Of a stretch of DNA of 64,000 nt, positions 12,424 through 23,963 are shown one piece after another. Under the pieces are notes generated by a model. The model was given only the letters and a program-made list of their open reading frames with translations. It was not told the DNA's origin and did not search any database. Location of the stretch: positions 2,604,001 through 2,668,000 of the forward strand of contig OZ176050.1 in NCBI GenBank assembly GCA_964247055.1, written 5' to 3'. The position numbers and the translations under genes were made by a program. Each line of letters opens with the position of its first letter. The first letter of the stretch is position 1. This DNA is from Paragordius varius. Its lineage: Eukaryota; Nematomorpha.

Positions 12424-12885
12424 ATGGATGAAAAAGATCCAAATCTTGCAACTTTCAATTTTCAACCACAAAATTCTCCATCACCTTTTCAGTTTAATAC
12501 AACGAATACACCCCATCCTTACTCAACCGCCGCCTATTTGTCCCCAATTAGCAATTATCAAAACGTAATTAGTACAGCTAACAATGAATCTTCTCCTAAA
12601 ACAATTGAAGAGACCAGCTCTGACACAGAGAATCTTGTAGATTTTAAAGTTGAAGCAGTAAATGAAAAGGATATTATATCCCAGGAAGACGATACACAAA
12701 ATAATTCGCAAAATGATGCTAATATTAATTATAACGATACAAAATCACCAGATACTGATAAAGCTGCCTTAATTAATGATACATATAAAAATGATTTCTA
12801 CAACACTGCTGGAATCAGGAAATGGCAAGAAATAATAGCCTATTTTACCATACAAACACTATTAAGCATATGTTTAGACAATTAA
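12424..12885 (+). pseudogene. Unknown array gene, left-arm copy in T3 (shortened)
   Basis: Identical in protein to the T2 copy. The downstream part is in another frame at 12822-13115. Confidence 0.6.
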
Positions 12886-13552
12886 ATAAATGTCTTAATA
12901 AGTCTACAAATAATTTACCAAATAAAGATCCATACGAAGAAACGGAAGATAATCAATCAGTTAGGGGAGAAAAGAAAGACAAAACGCCAGAAATGTATGG
13001 ACCAAATGACAGTTTTTATATATCCCGTTCGTTTGAGCTTTGGCAAAAGACAAAGCCTAACCCCTGTATATTACAAGGACCAGCCATAAGTACACAACAG
13101 AGAAAAAGTAAATAGACGTCCCTTCATTTTGAGGAGAATTTAAGCCAAGAAGCCGAAATTTGCAAACAGTTGGAGGAATATTCGCGACAAGTTTCGCAAA
13201 ACTTGGAGTCCATATATGTGATGTATAAAAATGAACGGTATAGAGAACGTCAATTTGAAAAAAAATAGTCCAAAAATTAGTGAAAAAATATACAGACCTT
13301 GAAGTAGAATCTCTAACTGATCTTGTGGTGGGACCCAATAAAAAAGGTTTCTAATATACATTATTTCATCAATATTGCTTTCATCTCTAAAGAATTAAAT
13401 CATTGATCATTCATAGTAAAACATAAGCTGTTACAGAAAGTAAAAATAATTAAATTTTTAAACATGCTTTTGTCCCTTAAAAGTTTTCATGTAAATATGG
13501 TTAATTTTTAAAATAAAATTTAGAAATGCCGCTTAACAAATTATTTTAAAAA

Positions 13553-14035
13553 TTATGATAAGAATGAATAAAAGGTATAATTCTCTATGGACGTCTTATT
13601 ATTAATAATTCTTAAGCTTAATAAACATTTCTGTTTCCTTTTTAGAACGAAAGCAATCCAAGACCGCTGATACAAACACAAGAATGAAAGTAAAGGGCAA
13701 AGGGAAAAAGTCATTTCAAAAGAAGAAACGAAGCAAGTCGTTGCAAAGCGCAAACTATTAAGTGTATCGTCTTCATGGAATATCACATCCTTTCCATTTA
13801 CGGCTTCAGTTTTAAAATCTACAAGATTCTCTATGTCAGCGCTGGTGTCTTCAATTGTTTTAGGAGAAGATGCATTGTTAACTGTACTAATTACGTTTTG
13901 ATAATTGCTAATTGGGGACAAATAGGCGGCGGGTGAGTATGGTTGGGGTGTATTCGTTGTATTTAGTTGAAAAGGTGATGGAAAATTTTGTGGTTGAAAA
14001 TTGAAAGTTGCAAGATTTGGATCTTCATCCATCAT
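13553..14035 (-). pseudogene. Unknown array gene, right-arm reverse copy in T3
   Basis: Identical in protein to the T1 reverse copy, including the tail read through the loop, because T1 and T3 share the shorter indel state. Confidence 0.6.
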
Positions 14036-14577
14036 GAATGGTACTAAACAGGTACTGCATTGGTTAAAAGATTTATGGCAAGTTTGACAAATTATAAACT
14101 CGTTATTGATCAGTGTATGCGTGTACTATTTATTGAAATATTAAAAAACACAACTTTATGTAATTGAAGGATATTTTTCTATGACGATAATTTTGATTGT
14201 TAATACCAATCTTAAACATGACGTATTTACCAACAATATAACGTCAATTTCTTGTATATAAAATATGATAAATTAATATTAATATAAATATTGATCAATA
14301 ACCTCGGAATTTTGATTTACGTGGTTCGATATTCGAATATTAATTGAACAAATTATTTTTCAATGTACTTAAATATGTAGGCAAAATAAATAAAAATTAT
14401 AGAGCCATAGAAATGTTTATTATCGTATTCTATAAATAAAGTGTATTTAATATTTTAGGGTTTGACTGTCGTTTTTACTATGCTCCGTAATACCATACTT
14501 TATTAATATTTTATTCAACATTAAATTCTGTTAATAAGTATGCATAATTTTAAAACAATTATTTTGATGATATCATA

Positions 14578-15364
14578 AGGGGTGGCCAACCTTTTTTTCC
14601 CGCGGGCACGTATAAATATTAAGTAATAAAAGATTTATTTATCACAACATATATATATATATATATCCCTATTTACGTATTGGGGTGACTAACACAGGTC
14701 ATTACAAAATTAATTCTACAAAAAATAATTATTTTTGGGGAGTTATTTTTATATAGAATCTTAATTTTATCAAAATATATAATAATGATTAAGAAGATCT
14801 CTGGTTACCATAATCAGTGTATAAATACTAAAACTTTTACATTCAATTTATTAAATTTACAATGTATAATTAACTGTACATCTTGCAACGGATTTCGGAT
14901 GATTGAAATAAAAAATGGATCTGTAGCTCTTGGCCAAGAATATAATTTACCAGATTTTATGGATCTCTGCATACCTGGTTTAAAATAATGGACATATGCT
15001 TCAAGTTAGCAGTCAAATCGAAAAGAGTGTCACGCCGCAGTTTTAAGTTTAGTTACAAGAAATTGGTGTAGACATACTAATTGATACAGATGAAAGATGG
15101 TTAAGTCAGGCTCAATTTTTAGAATTTTTACTAAAACTATATATAACAGACGAAAGATTATTATATCCACAATTAAAAGATCTTAAATCGCTTCTTGATA
15201 ATGCTTTTTGATGTAATATTTCAGAAAAATTGCACACTACAGATCAATTGAAAAACAGTGATTTAAAATTTAATTGACGTAATCTGAAATGTTGCTTTTA
15301 TAAATATATCGATAATATAATTAATCATTTTGAGAAAAGATTTTTGTCAATACATAAGCTCAAA
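14578..15364 (+). mobile_element. Left part of CAGGGGTGGCC-type element, T3
   Basis: Near-identical to the T1 piece, including the 67-codon frame at 14785-14988. Confidence 0.7.
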
Positions 15365-16181
15365 TACTGTTACATGCGGATTTTCATTGATATTGTCATT
15401 ATATTCGGAAAAGATCAAAAGAATAATTGTGTCCGTGGCATCACGACGCATTAAAACTAAGCCAACAACTTTGGAAAATAATACCACGGGGATAATAAGT
15501 AATCAAATTGATGCAAATACGGAATATTTCCCTAAAAGTAATGATTATACGCCATTTAACGAAATAATTAATAAGCGAATTCCTCGGTTTACATATAGCC
15601 CATTAATTACAATGTTATCTACATTGATACCGGTTCCCAACTCTAATGTACGAAACCGGATTTTTATTTACCCAGAAAATAGTACAACAAATACTGGACA
15701 ATCTAAACTTCGACAAAACAAAATCAAATCCAATGATTAATTATCAAATGTAAATCGAGCATTGGTACTTAAGGACACACCTGTTAAAACGCATTACATA
15801 AACATAACGAATCACAATATTAGAAATATTAGAGTGGATTTACACAGGATAAAGGTGGGCCCTGATTCGAATGTGACAGAACAAAAATTAGTGGCTAAAG
15901 ATACATTTGTATCAATCAGTCCTCAAACAAATGCATCATTGTTAAATAAAGCCAATATTATGTACACCACTCCATTGGCATATAATACGCGCAAAAAATT
16001 ATACTTTTTCCCGCGTAAATTAAAAAATGGTCAGAAAAATTTCACGAGTCTACCAAAATTCACAGATTACAAAAACTTTAGTTTTGCAACTATGTACAAA
16101 AAGATGGATAAGTATTCTCTTTTCAAACATATATTTGGTTACAAATCCAATCAAGCAACACCCCTAACTAATATTCTATAA
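15365..16181 (+). other. Unrecognised ORF block of T3
   Basis: Same two frames as T1 (to 15740 and to 16181). The second frame ends two codons earlier because T3 starts to diverge at about 16174. Confidence 0.45.
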
Positions 16182-17239
16182 TAGTAATAATAATAATATG
16201 AAAAACACATTGCATTCAAAGGTTAATAATACTCAATCGAAAAAATACTGCAATAATTCTGTGCTCTTGCTTTTTAGTGCTGCTTTTATTATTGTATCAT
16301 TATAAATATATTGTATAGTTAAATCACAATATTGACATTGATGTCGGTCAATTTACATGATTTTTGGCCAATCGGCAATACACTATCATATGCGTTAAAA
16401 GAACAAACGATTGAAATTACAATTTTTTCCTATCTCACACCAATAAATTTTATTTAATTATGGACAAAGTTTGTTTTAGTCTACTGTATTACTAATTGGC
16501 CAACTATAATGTGATTTGACCAACATAAATGTGCATGATATAATAAATATTATTTGTGTTTAAAACTCAATTTTAATCAACCTGATTATTAGTATAAATT
16601 GTGAGAGAGTAAAAAGATACTATGCTCAATGAAAATAATATTAGTATTACACTGCTTCCGAAATCGGAGAATGTGAAAAATATCCTGAAATATGTATATT
16701 CTGATAGGAAAAAGTATTTGGATTTATCATGGTGCTTTTGGCTTTGGGCCTTACAAGTGATATAAGTAAGTTATTACCACTTTTATACAAACTGCTCCAT
16801 ATGAGAAAATGGCGGAATTTGCGCGCATTTTGATAAATAAAATTATTTTGGTAAAAGCTAAATGCTTAATTTAAAAAAATATCATTAAATTATGTTATAA
16901 ACTACATACAAAAAGCAAAACAATATTTTAAATTTTATATCTTATGTGCGAACCTAATTTTTTTAGCCCTTCTAATATGGCCTAGTACTCTTTAAATAAA
17001 CGCAAAAATGCTGAGCTCAATAAAATTTTAAATATATGCTAAATATTAACATAAAAAAAAGTTTTTTTCCGTAAAAATGGATATTTTGGTTAAAAATTTA
17101 ATATATAGCAAAATTGTTTCAAAGCTTACTTCATCCTATTTGGCGTGATAGAAACGGTATAAAAACAGTTTAAGATATATTATTTGCACTTCAAGAGTGT
17201 CCTTGAACTTCAAGTTAATCCTTGAACTTTTCATGTTGG

Positions 17240-17770
17240 TTCAGAAAATGATCTTTTTTCCGAAGTATCATTAGTTAAAAAATATATTAATAATGAAAAA
17301 CTTAAATTATGGACAACAGAAAAAAAATACAGTAGAAAAGAAATGGCTAGAAATATTTCATCATTTTGAAACAAACTAAGTTCCATACAAAAACATTTTA
17401 AAAATTGTGGAAGTTGCACTATCTTTACCTGGAACCAACGCTGCTACTGAACGCGTTTTTTTCCACAGTAATTCAGGTGTGGACATCGGAAAAATCAAAA
17501 TGTGCAAACTTTAAAGGCCATTTTATCTGTTTGACAAATTCTTGCGAAGACTGCTGCAATATTTTAAAAAATAATGACAATCTGCTAAACGCATTCACTC
17601 AAATAAAAAATATACCAAAGAATAAAATGTTTTTTATATTTATAATGTATTTGTCTTAAAAATATAAGTATTACAATAAATTTTTTGTATAAAAATTTTT
17701 GGTTGTGACCCCCCCCATTCCCCCCTTTTCTCAAATTTGTCCCGCTTTTTCCTTCATAAAATCTGGTCAC
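17240..17770 (+). mobile_element. hAT transposon 3' end in unit 4
   Basis: Same 530-bp hAT 3' end. It is almost identical to the T1 copy although the surrounding unit is diverged. It ends in TCTGGTCACC at about 17770. Confidence 0.8.
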
Positions 17771-17954
17771 CCTAAGTATATATATATATATATTAATATT
17801 ATTTTAGAAATTGATGTTTTATTGTTAGTAAATACGTCATGTTTAAGATTGGTATTAACAATCAAAACTATCGGCATATAAAAATATCCTTCAATTACAT
17901 AATGTTGTGTTTTTCAATATTTCAATAAATAGTACACGCATACACTGATCAATA

Positions 17955-18833
17955 ATGAGTTTTATAATTTGTCAAACTTGCCATAAACCCTTTAACCAAT
18001 GCAGTACCTGTTTAGTACCATTTATGATGAATGAAGATCCAAATCTTGCAACTTTCAATTTTCAACCACAAAATGCTCCATCACCTTTTCAACTAAATAC
18101 AACGACACCCCAACCATACTCACCCGCCGCCTATTTATCCCCAACTAGCAACTATCAAAACGCAATTAGTACAATTAACAATGCATCTTCTCCTAAAACA
18201 ATTGATGACACTAGCGCTGATATAGAGAACCTTGGTGATTTTAAAGCTGAAGCAGTAAATGAACAGGATATCATATCCCAGGAAGACGATACACAAAATA
18301 ATTCGCAAAATGATGCTAATATTAATTATAACGATACAAAATCACCAGATACTGATAAAACCGCCTTAACTGATGATACAAGTAAAAATAATTTCTACAC
18401 TGCTGAAATCAGGAAATGGCAAGAGTTAATAGCCTATTTTACCATACAAACATTAATTAGCATATTATTAGACAATTGTGTACAATGTCGAAATAATAAG
18501 TCTACAAAGAATTTACTCAATAAAGATCCATACGAAATTGAAACGGAAGATAATCAATCAGTTAGGGGAGAAAAGAAAGACAAACCGCCACAAATGTATG
18601 GACCAAATGACAGTTTTTATATATACAGACCTAAGCCGTTTGAGCTTTGGCAAAAGACAAAGCCTGGCCCCTGTATATTACAAGGAACCGCCATAACTAC
18701 ACAACAGAGAAAAAGTAAGTTGACGTCCCTTCATTTTGAGGAGATTCTACGCCAAGAATCCGAAATTTGCAAACAGCTAGAGGAATATTCGCGACAAGTT
18801 TTGCAAAGCTTGGAATCCATATATAATCTTTAA
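17955..18833 (+). CDS. Unknown array gene, full-length copy in unit 4
   Basis: Open frame of 292 codons from an ATG that sits at the same place in unit 5. Residues 6-19 hold a C-x2-C-x6-C-x2-C knuckle (C6, C9, C16, C19). Next come a Pro/Asn/Ser-rich low-complexity segment (about 25-75) and an acidic Asp/Asn-rich segment (about 80-150). A hydrophobic stretch (IAYFTIQTLISILL) leads into CVQC at about 160-180. The tail is basic, then Glu-rich and probably helical (about 258-292). I do not recognise the family. The cysteine knuckle would fit zinc binding, but that is inference. A GTAAGT at 18715, inside the frame, could act as a splice donor, so the mature C-terminus is uncertain. The start lies inside an inverted-repeat arm. 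Confidence 0.6.
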   Translation: MSFIICQTCHKPFNQCSTCLVPFMMNEDPNLATFNFQPQNAPSPFQLNTTTPQPYSPAAYLSPTSNYQNAISTINNASSPKTIDDTSADIENLGDFKAEAVNEQDIISQEDDTQNNSQNDANINYNDTKSPDTDKTALTDDTSKNNFYTAEIRKWQELIAYFTIQTLISILLDNCVQCRNNKSTKNLLNKDPYEIETEDNQSVRGEKKDKPPQMYGPNDSFYIYRPKPFELWQKTKPGPCILQGTAITTQQRKSKLTSLHFEEILRQESEICKQLEEYSRQVLQSLESIYNL

Positions 18834-19165
18834 AAATGAACGGTGTAGAGAACGCCAATTTGAAAAAAATATAGTTCAAAAATTAGTGAAAAAATAAACG
18901 GGGCTCGAAGTAGAATCTCTAACTGATCTTGTGGTGAAACCGAATAAAAAAGGTTTCATACATATAATATACATTGTATCATCAAAATAGTTTTCATCTA
19001 TAAAGAATTAAATCATAGATCATTCATAGTAAAACATAAGCTGTTATAGAAAGTAAAAATAATTAAATTTTTAAACATGCTTTTGTCCCTTAATAATTTT
19101 CATGTATATATGGTTAATTTTTAAAATAAAATTTCGAAATGCCGCTTAACAAATTATTTTAAAAA

Positions 19166-19654
19166 TTATGATAAGAATGAATAAAAGGTATAATTTTCTA
19201 TAGACGTCTTATTATTAATAATTCTTAAGCTTAATAAACATTTCTGTTTCCTTTTTGAACGAAAGCAATCCAAGACCGCTGATGCAAATGTTAAACACAA
19301 GAATGAAAGTAAAGGGCAAAGGGAAAAGGTCATTTCAAAAGAAGAAACGACGCAAGTCGTTGCAAAGCGCAAACTATTATGTGTATCGTTTTCATGGAAT
19401 AACACATCCTTTCCATTTACGGCTTCAGTTTTAGAATCTAAAAGATTCTCTATGTCAGCGCTGGTGTCTTCAATTGTTTTAGGAGAAGATGCATTGTTAA
19501 CTGTACTAATTACGTTTTGATAGTTGCTAGTTGGGGAAAAATTGGCGGTGGTTGGGTAAGGATGGGGTGTATTCGTTGTATTTAGTTGAAAAGGTGATGG
19601 AGAATTTTGTGGTTGAAAATTGAAAGTTGCAAGATTTGGATCTTGGTCCATCAT
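19166..19654 (-). pseudogene. Unknown array gene, right-arm reverse copy in unit 4
   Basis: Reverse frame of 162 codons. The first part matches the gene start (MMDQDPNLATFNFQPQ), and the rest is loop sequence. On the opposite (+) strand the loop part has an exon-like frame; see 19257-19382. Confidence 0.55.
19257..19382 (+). other. Exon-like + strand frame in the loop of unit 4
   Basis: Between the two arms the + strand reads a Lys/Glu-rich peptide (KQSKTADANVKHKNES, then REKVISKEETTQVVAKRK) without stops for about 40 codons. In T1-T3 and unit 5 the frame is directly preceded by a polypyrimidine tract ending in TAG, like a splice acceptor; unit 4 lacks that AG. It could be a last exon of the unknown array gene or a leftover of another gene. 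Equivalent sequence lies at about 2450-2575, 8047-8168, 13644-13760 and 24180-24305. Confidence 0.35.
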
Positions 19655-20199
19655 GAATGGTACTAAACAGGTACTGCATTGGTTAAAAGGTTAATGACAA
19701 GTTTGACAAATTATAAAACTCATTATTGATTATTGTGTGAGTTTACAATTTATTGAAATATTGAAAAACACAACATTATGTAATTGAAGGATATTTTTAT
19801 ATGACGATAATTTTGATTGTTAATACCAATCTTAAACGGGACGTATTTAACCATCAATAAACGTCAATTTCTTGTATATCAAATATGATAAATTTATGTT
19901 AATATAAATATTGATCAATAACCTCTAAATTGTGATTTACGTGGTTTGATAGTTTTCGAATTTTAATTGAACAAATTATTTTTCAATGTACTTAAATATG
20001 TAGGCAAAATAAATAAAAATTATAGAGCCATAGAAATGTTCTTTATCGTATTCTATAAATATAGTGTATTTAATATTTAAGGTTTAACTATCGTTTTTAC
20101 TAGGCTCCGAAATACCATAGTTTATTAATATTTTATTCAATATTAAATTCTGTTAATAAGTATGCATATTTTTAAAACAATTATTTTGATGATATGTAC

Positions 20200-21588
20200 C
20201 AGGGGTGGCCAACCATTTTTTTCCCGGGGGCAACTTTTTTGGGAGAAAATCTCCAGCGGGCACATATAAATACAAAGTAATAAAAAGATTCATTTATCAT
20301 ATATATATATATATATATATCCCTATTTACGGATTGGGGTGACTAGAACAGGTCATTGCCAAATAAATATTACAAAAAATATTTTTGGGCAGTTATTTTT
20401 ATATAGAATCTTAATTATATCAAAATATATAATAATAATTAAGAAGATATCTGGTTACTTCAATCAGTGTACAAATAGTAAAACATTTATATTCAAATAT
20501 TAATTTATAATGAATAATTAACTGTACATCTAACGGATTTCAGTTGAAGTAAAATATATATTTGTAGCTCTTGACAAGTTCTTTAAAATTTACGAGATTT
20601 TATGGATCACTGCATACCAGGTTTAAAATAATGGAAATATGCTTCAAGATAGTGGTCAAATCGAAAAGAGTGTCGCGCCGCAAATTTTCGGTTTAGTTAA
20701 AAGGAATTGGTGTTGACATAGTTAACTAATTAATACAGATAGAAGATGGTTAAGTCGTGTTGCATTTTTAGAAAGATTAGGAAAATTTTTTTACAACTAT
20801 ATATATTTAACAGACGAAAGATTATTATTTCCACAATTAAAAGATCTAGAATCGCTTCTTGATCTTGCTTTTTGATGCAATCCCTCAAAAAAATTGTACA
20901 TTGCAAATCAATTGAGAAACAGTGATATAAAACATTTTTCTAATTTGACGTAATCTGAAATGTTGCTTTTAAAAATGTCAATGATATTTCCTTTTCTAAT
21001 TGAGATTTTTGTCAATACATACACTCAACATTTCTATGTTTTATTACCGTATGTTGGATTTAAAACTAAAATTCTCTACCATTTTCTTAAAGCTAAATTT
21101 CCAGATTTGGATGTCGAATAAAAACTAATCAGAGATCGTTAGAATTTGGAATGTGATTGAAAATTATCCTGATGTCATATGACTAAATGTGGAACACTCG
21201 ATGTTTCTATAAAAAATATTTAAGAAGAAGATTGAGTATACCAAAATTCAGAAAATTTTTCAAAATTAGATTCATATAAAGTCAGTGGAATTCTAGGCAA
21301 GATTCCAAATGTTTATCAGTTAATCTCTGTTCAATCATATAAGAAAAAGCCCTGCACATAAATATGTGTATCCAAAAAGAATTGAAAAGTGCATCAATTT
21401 GCCAAATATGTGGGTATTCTTTATTTAAGTTAGTTATATATAAATTTGTGTTAACTAGTAATTTTACACAAATTAAAAATAAAAAATTATGTGGAAAAAA
21501 AATTCTATGCAAAAATATTTTTTACATTTTTTCTAAAATTTTCAGATGGTTACGAATTCGACCGCGGTCGACCGTTTTGCCACCCCTG
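20200..21588 (+). mobile_element. CAGGGGTGGCC-type hAT-like non-autonomous element, unit 4
   Basis: Ends are CAGGGGTGGCCAACC on the left and a reverse-complement-like GCCACCCCTG on the right. CAGGGGTGG termini are common in hAT elements. The flanks ATATGTAC and TCATATAC match at 5 of 8 bases, an eroded 8-bp target duplication. The inside shows traces of decayed coding sequence but no recognisable transposase motif. Confidence 0.72.
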
Positions 21589-21889
21589 TCATATACCGTA
21601 TATTAAAGATTCTTATACGTCATACTTTTTAAAACTATTTCGTAAAGGGCCAAAAATTTGAGACTTTCGGACCTGGCCCTTGATTGATATTTGAAATTAT
21701 TTAATAATAACTTTTTAAATATATATATATTATATATATAAATGATATTTAAAATGAAAAGGATATTGTTCTCACAAAAAAATTTCATTTAGCTTTGTGT
21801 GATCAAATTTTTGCCATTTTTTGATTTGGAGTATTTAACATAAAAGTGTAATTTTTTCTTAAATTAATCGTTCCCAAAGCAGAAACATA

Positions 21890-22148
21890 GCTTGCGTTTC
21901 TGGCACCCGGTGCATGAATCCGTGATGGCGCCCCCTACCCCTCCATGCGATCCCTTGCATTTTAAAAAAATTCAAATTCAAATCGTGGTTACGACTACTC
22001 ATAATTGTGTGATTTTTTTGTGTATTATTTAAAATAATAACTTTAACTATTTTTTTGAAATAAAGATAAAATTTTTATAAAATATGGCCCCCTTTCAACT
22101 ATGGCGCCCGGTGTATCAGCCTCCCTTCCCCCTCTAGCTACGCCTCTC
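21890..22148. mobile_element. CAGAGGCGTAGC-type MITE
   Basis: About 260 bp. The right end is CTAGCTACGCCTCTC, with a degraded matching left end. The flanks TCCCAAAG (21882) and TCCTAAAG (22149) form an 8-bp target duplication matching at 7 of 8 bases, which fits a hAT MITE. Further copies: 27190-27449, 30748-30925 (truncated) and 33350-33622. Confidence 0.72.
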
Positions 22149-23081
22149 TCCTAAAGTCAAAAGTATTATATAAATGCTAGTAAATTATATCAGAATATAT
22201 TATATATATATATATATATATTATTAAGTTTGTTCACAGTGTAATACATTTATAAAAATGTACAACTTAGAAGCAATAACGTATATTATGATACTGATTT
22301 GAAAAGGCATTTGAGATGTCTCCATACGTAAATAATGATTAACACTTCATAAAACCGACCTGTTACAGGAAATCGTAATGTTGGTTGATATTCCACCACT
22401 TTTAAAACCTATTTTGCATAATTATATACTTAACAATTCCTAATCATGGAATCCAAAATAAAACAGTATAAAATTTTTTATACTCATAAACCAGATGACA
22501 AAAAAATGCAAAAATAAAAAACAATATTTTTGGTTATATTCTGATTTAGAAGTTTATTTTATTAATAAAATATGATTGTTAAGATTTTAATAGTGAGTTT
22601 AGGTTAATTAAAAAAAATCATTTTAATATGGTTTCATTAAACTTTTTGTCTTTTAAGCGTGGTAAAAGAAAAACGCCATTTTTTGGTCTGAAATTATATA
22701 GAAACCCTAACTATATGATTTTAGGCTATATTGAATATATCTCCTAAAATGATAATAAACGATAATATTTCAGTTTTTATCATTATTTGTTGAATTATCA
22801 TATTTCAAAAACCAGGTTGTCAACAAATAAATTTTTTGCGGCAAATGAATACGCTGGTCATAAGCTATCTCATGAAAAAAAATTTTCGAAAATGAACCTC
22901 TTTTTTGCACACAGATATATAAATATTAATATTATTTTAGTAAATTTATTGTTAGTAAATACGTCATGTTAGAGATTGGTTTTAACAATCAAAATTATCG
23001 GCATATAAAAATATCCTTCAATCACATAATGTTGTGTTTTTCAATATTTCAATAAATAGTAAACGCAGATATTGGTCAATA

Positions 23082-23963
23082 ATGAGTTTTATAATTTGTC
23101 AAACTTGTCAAAAACATTTAAACCAATGTAGTACATGTTTAGTACCATTTATGATGGATGAAGATCCGAATCTTGCAACTTTCAATTTTCAACCACAAAA
23201 TTCTCCATCACCTTTTCAGTTTAATACAACGAATACACCCCATCCTTACTCAACCGCCGCCTATTTGTCCCCAACTAGCAACTATCAAAACGTAATTAGT
23301 ACAGTTAACAATGCATCTTCTCCTAAAACAATTGAAGACACCAGCTCTGACACAGAGAATCTTGTAGATTTTAAAGCTGAAGCAGTAAATGAAAAGCATA
23401 TTATATCCCAGGAAGACGATACACAAAATAATTCGCAAAATGATGCTAATATTAATTATAACGATACAAAATCACCAGATACTGATAAAACCGCCTTAAT
23501 TGACGATACAAGTAAAAATATTTTCTACAATACTGCTGAAATCAGAAAATGGCAAGAGATAATAGCCTATTTTACCATACAAACATTAATTAGCATATTA
23601 TTAGACAATTGTGTACAATGTCGAAATAATAAGTCTACAAAGAATTTACTCAATAAAGATCCATACGAAATTGAAACGGAAGATAATCAATCAGTTAGGG
23701 GAGAAAAGAAGGACAAACCGCTACAAATGTATGGACCAAATGACAGTTTTTATATCTACAGACCTAATCCGTTTGAGCTTTGGAAAAAGACAAAACCTGG
23801 CCCCTGTATATTACAAGGAACCGCCATAACTACACAACAGAGAAAAAGTAAATTGACGTCCCTTCATTTTGAGGAGATTTTACGCCAAGAATCCGAAATT
23901 TGCAAACAAGAGGAATATTCGCGACAAGTTTCGCAAAACCTAGAGTCCATATATAATCTTTAA
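23082..23963 (+). CDS. Unknown array gene, full-length copy in unit 5
   Basis: Open frame of 293 codons from ATG 23082, the start equivalent to unit 4; the frame is open for 16 further codons upstream without an ATG context match. It is very similar to the unit 4 protein throughout, with the same cysteine knuckle, acidic middle, hydrophobic stretch plus CVQC, and Glu-rich tail. Two separate older copies stay open over nearly 900 bp in 75% AT sequence, which suggests coding constraint at some time. Function unknown. Confidence 0.6.
   Translation: MSFIICQTCQKHLNQCSTCLVPFMMDEDPNLATFNFQPQNSPSPFQFNTTNTPHPYSTAAYLSPTSNYQNVISTVNNASSPKTIEDTSSDTENLVDFKAEAVNEKHIISQEDDTQNNSQNDANINYNDTKSPDTDKTALIDDTSKNIFYNTAEIRKWQEIIAYFTIQTLISILLDNCVQCRNNKSTKNLLNKDPYEIETEDNQSVRGEKKDKPLQMYGPNDSFYIYRPNPFELWKKTKPGPCILQGTAITTQQRKSKLTSLHFEEILRQESEICKQEEYSRQVSQNLESIYNL

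Larger units (their letters stand above)
11194..16785 (+). repeat. Tandem unit T3
   Basis: Third copy. It is near-identical to T1 and T2 up to about 16174 and then drifts to clearly lower identity for its last 600 bp. It carries the T2-type variants on its left side but the T1-type 7-bp deletion in its loop, so its ancestry is mosaic. Confidence 0.9.
16786..21588 (+). repeat. Unit 4 of the array, diverged
   Basis: This unit has the same module order as T1-T3 but is visibly older over most of its length: old repeat, hAT 3' end (17240-17770), left arm with a full-length unknown gene, right arm with a reverse partial copy, and a complete-ended CAGGGGTGGCC element (20200-21588). It lacks the extra ORF block of T1-T3. 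Its hAT 3' end (17221-17660) is much closer to T1 than the flanking parts are, which suggests recent conversion or exchange there. Confidence 0.85.

Noticed and set aside
1-16785. The tandem units as a CRISPR-like or satellite array
   Set aside because: The unit is 5.6 kb with several transposon modules and ORFs. There are no short repeats with unique spacers, and the genome is clearly a eukaryotic one.
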